From Pseudomonadota bacterium (GTDB lineage Bacteria; Pseudomonadota; Gammaproteobacteria; Burkholderiales; Ferrovaceae): DNA of 33,172 bases. Below the pieces are notes generated by a model. It saw only the letters and a list, made by a program, of their open reading frames with translations, ran no database searches and was not told the origin of the DNA. The first letter of the stretch is position 1. Every line of letters begins with the position of its first letter. This document shows positions 32,936 to 33,172 of this stretch, piece after piece. The stretch is from assembly GCA_021850135.1 (NCBI GenBank), contig JAJZRV010000015.1, positions 1 to 33,172 on the forward strand, read 5' to 3'. A program made the translations under genes and the position numbers.

Positions 32936-33172
32936 CTAGAGTGCCAGCACGCCGCCAGGGCAGGATTGCGCCTGTTCCAGGCGCGACAGGGTGGGCAGGA
33001 GGTTCAGTCCGGTCATTTCCTTCAGCCGGTGCGCCTGATCCCGAAGATCGTCCAGGGTGACGCACACGGGGCCGCCCACTGCGGCAAAAGCGATCACATT
33101 GCCGCTGTCGCAGGACGGAAAGGCGAGGCAGCGGCCGTCAAACGCTTCGCTGATGCGCTTGAAACTGTCCGT
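32936..33172 (-). CDS. C-terminal end of a probable spermidine synthase-like protein (partial)
   Basis: The minus strand is open from the window's right edge to a TAG at 32936-32938, encoding the last 78 residues of a protein. Visible text includes FKRISEAFDGRCLAFPSC, DSGNVIAFAAVGGPVCVTL, and the helix DQAHRLKEMTGLNLLPTL, ending PGGVLAL. The pattern EAFDGR-hydrophobic-CDSGNVIAFA resembles the C-terminus of bacterial spermidine-synthase-like aminopropyltransferases, where this region follows the decarboxylated-SAM-binding Rossmann fold. The catalytic part is outside the window, so identity is tentative; another SAM-dependent methyltransferase-fold protein is possible. It converges on the DUF1275 gene with 28 bases between. 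Confidence 0.5.
   Translation of the reverse strand, partial: TDSFKRISEAFDGRCLAFPSCDSGNVIAFAAVGGPVCVTLDDLRDQAHRLKEMTGLNLLPTLSRLEQAQSCPGGVLAL

Overview
The window is GC-rich and densely packed, and looks like the chromosome of a betaproteobacterium. The whole-gene similarities (CysM, type-2 LeuA, SrkA, ArfB, the Cus efflux genes) point that way, and an mtoDABC-type cytochrome cluster is best known from iron-oxidising betaproteobacteria such as Sideroxydans. I cannot name a species from sequence alone. I see no insertion sequence, integrase, tRNA, rRNA or CRISPR array.

Layout. Positions 1-1712 hold the 3' end of cysM, a PolB-like 3'-5' exonuclease and a zinc-ribbon Smr protein, overlapping end to end. 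Positions 1788-4429 encode a two-subunit molybdenum hydroxylase of the IorAB (isoquinoline 1-oxidoreductase) type with a Tat signal on the large subunit. Its 3' end overlaps a convergent gene for a Tat-exported MmgE/PrpD protein. That gene lies downstream of a MarC-family membrane protein and an Lrp/AsnC regulator. The regulator is divergent from leuA (7215-8897), which is followed by an FMN-binding oxidase-like gene and a small monoheme cytochrome.

The most notable block is 9801-14340 on the minus strand: mtoD (periplasmic monoheme cytochrome), mtoA (decaheme cytochrome), mtoB (outer-membrane porin sheath) and a cymA/napC-type inner-membrane tetraheme quinol dehydrogenase. Together they form a complete conduit between the quinone pool and the cell surface, of the kind implicated in extracellular Fe(II) oxidation or other extracellular electron transfer. 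A perfect TTGAC-N4-GTCAA palindrome of the Crp/Fnr/FixK type lies upstream of mtoD. Divergent from this operon is a large membrane PAS-PAS-PAS-GGDEF-EAL protein with all catalytic motifs intact, preceded by a long leader with three potential hairpins. It is followed by a PaiB-like gene, a glutamine/alanine-rich small protein and a strong bidirectional terminator.

From 18626 to 21008 come srkA (stress kinase), a hibernation-factor-like gene overlapping arfB (ribosome rescue), and a PEBP/YbhB gene. Positions 21005-25506 (minus) are a complete livKHMGF-type ABC transporter with 4-base overlaps between the last four genes. Positions 25648-32127 (plus) form a Cu(I)/Ag(I) efflux cluster: a small Cys/His/Met-rich secreted protein, then CusC-, CusB-, CusA- and CusF-like proteins. 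A DUF1275 (YoaK) membrane protein and the 3' end of a probable spermidine-synthase-like gene complete the window.

The functional centre is respiratory electron transfer across the envelope (mto cluster plus nearby cytochromes), with metal handling (Cus) and signalling (c-di-GMP) genes nearby. Whether these parts are co-regulated is inference.
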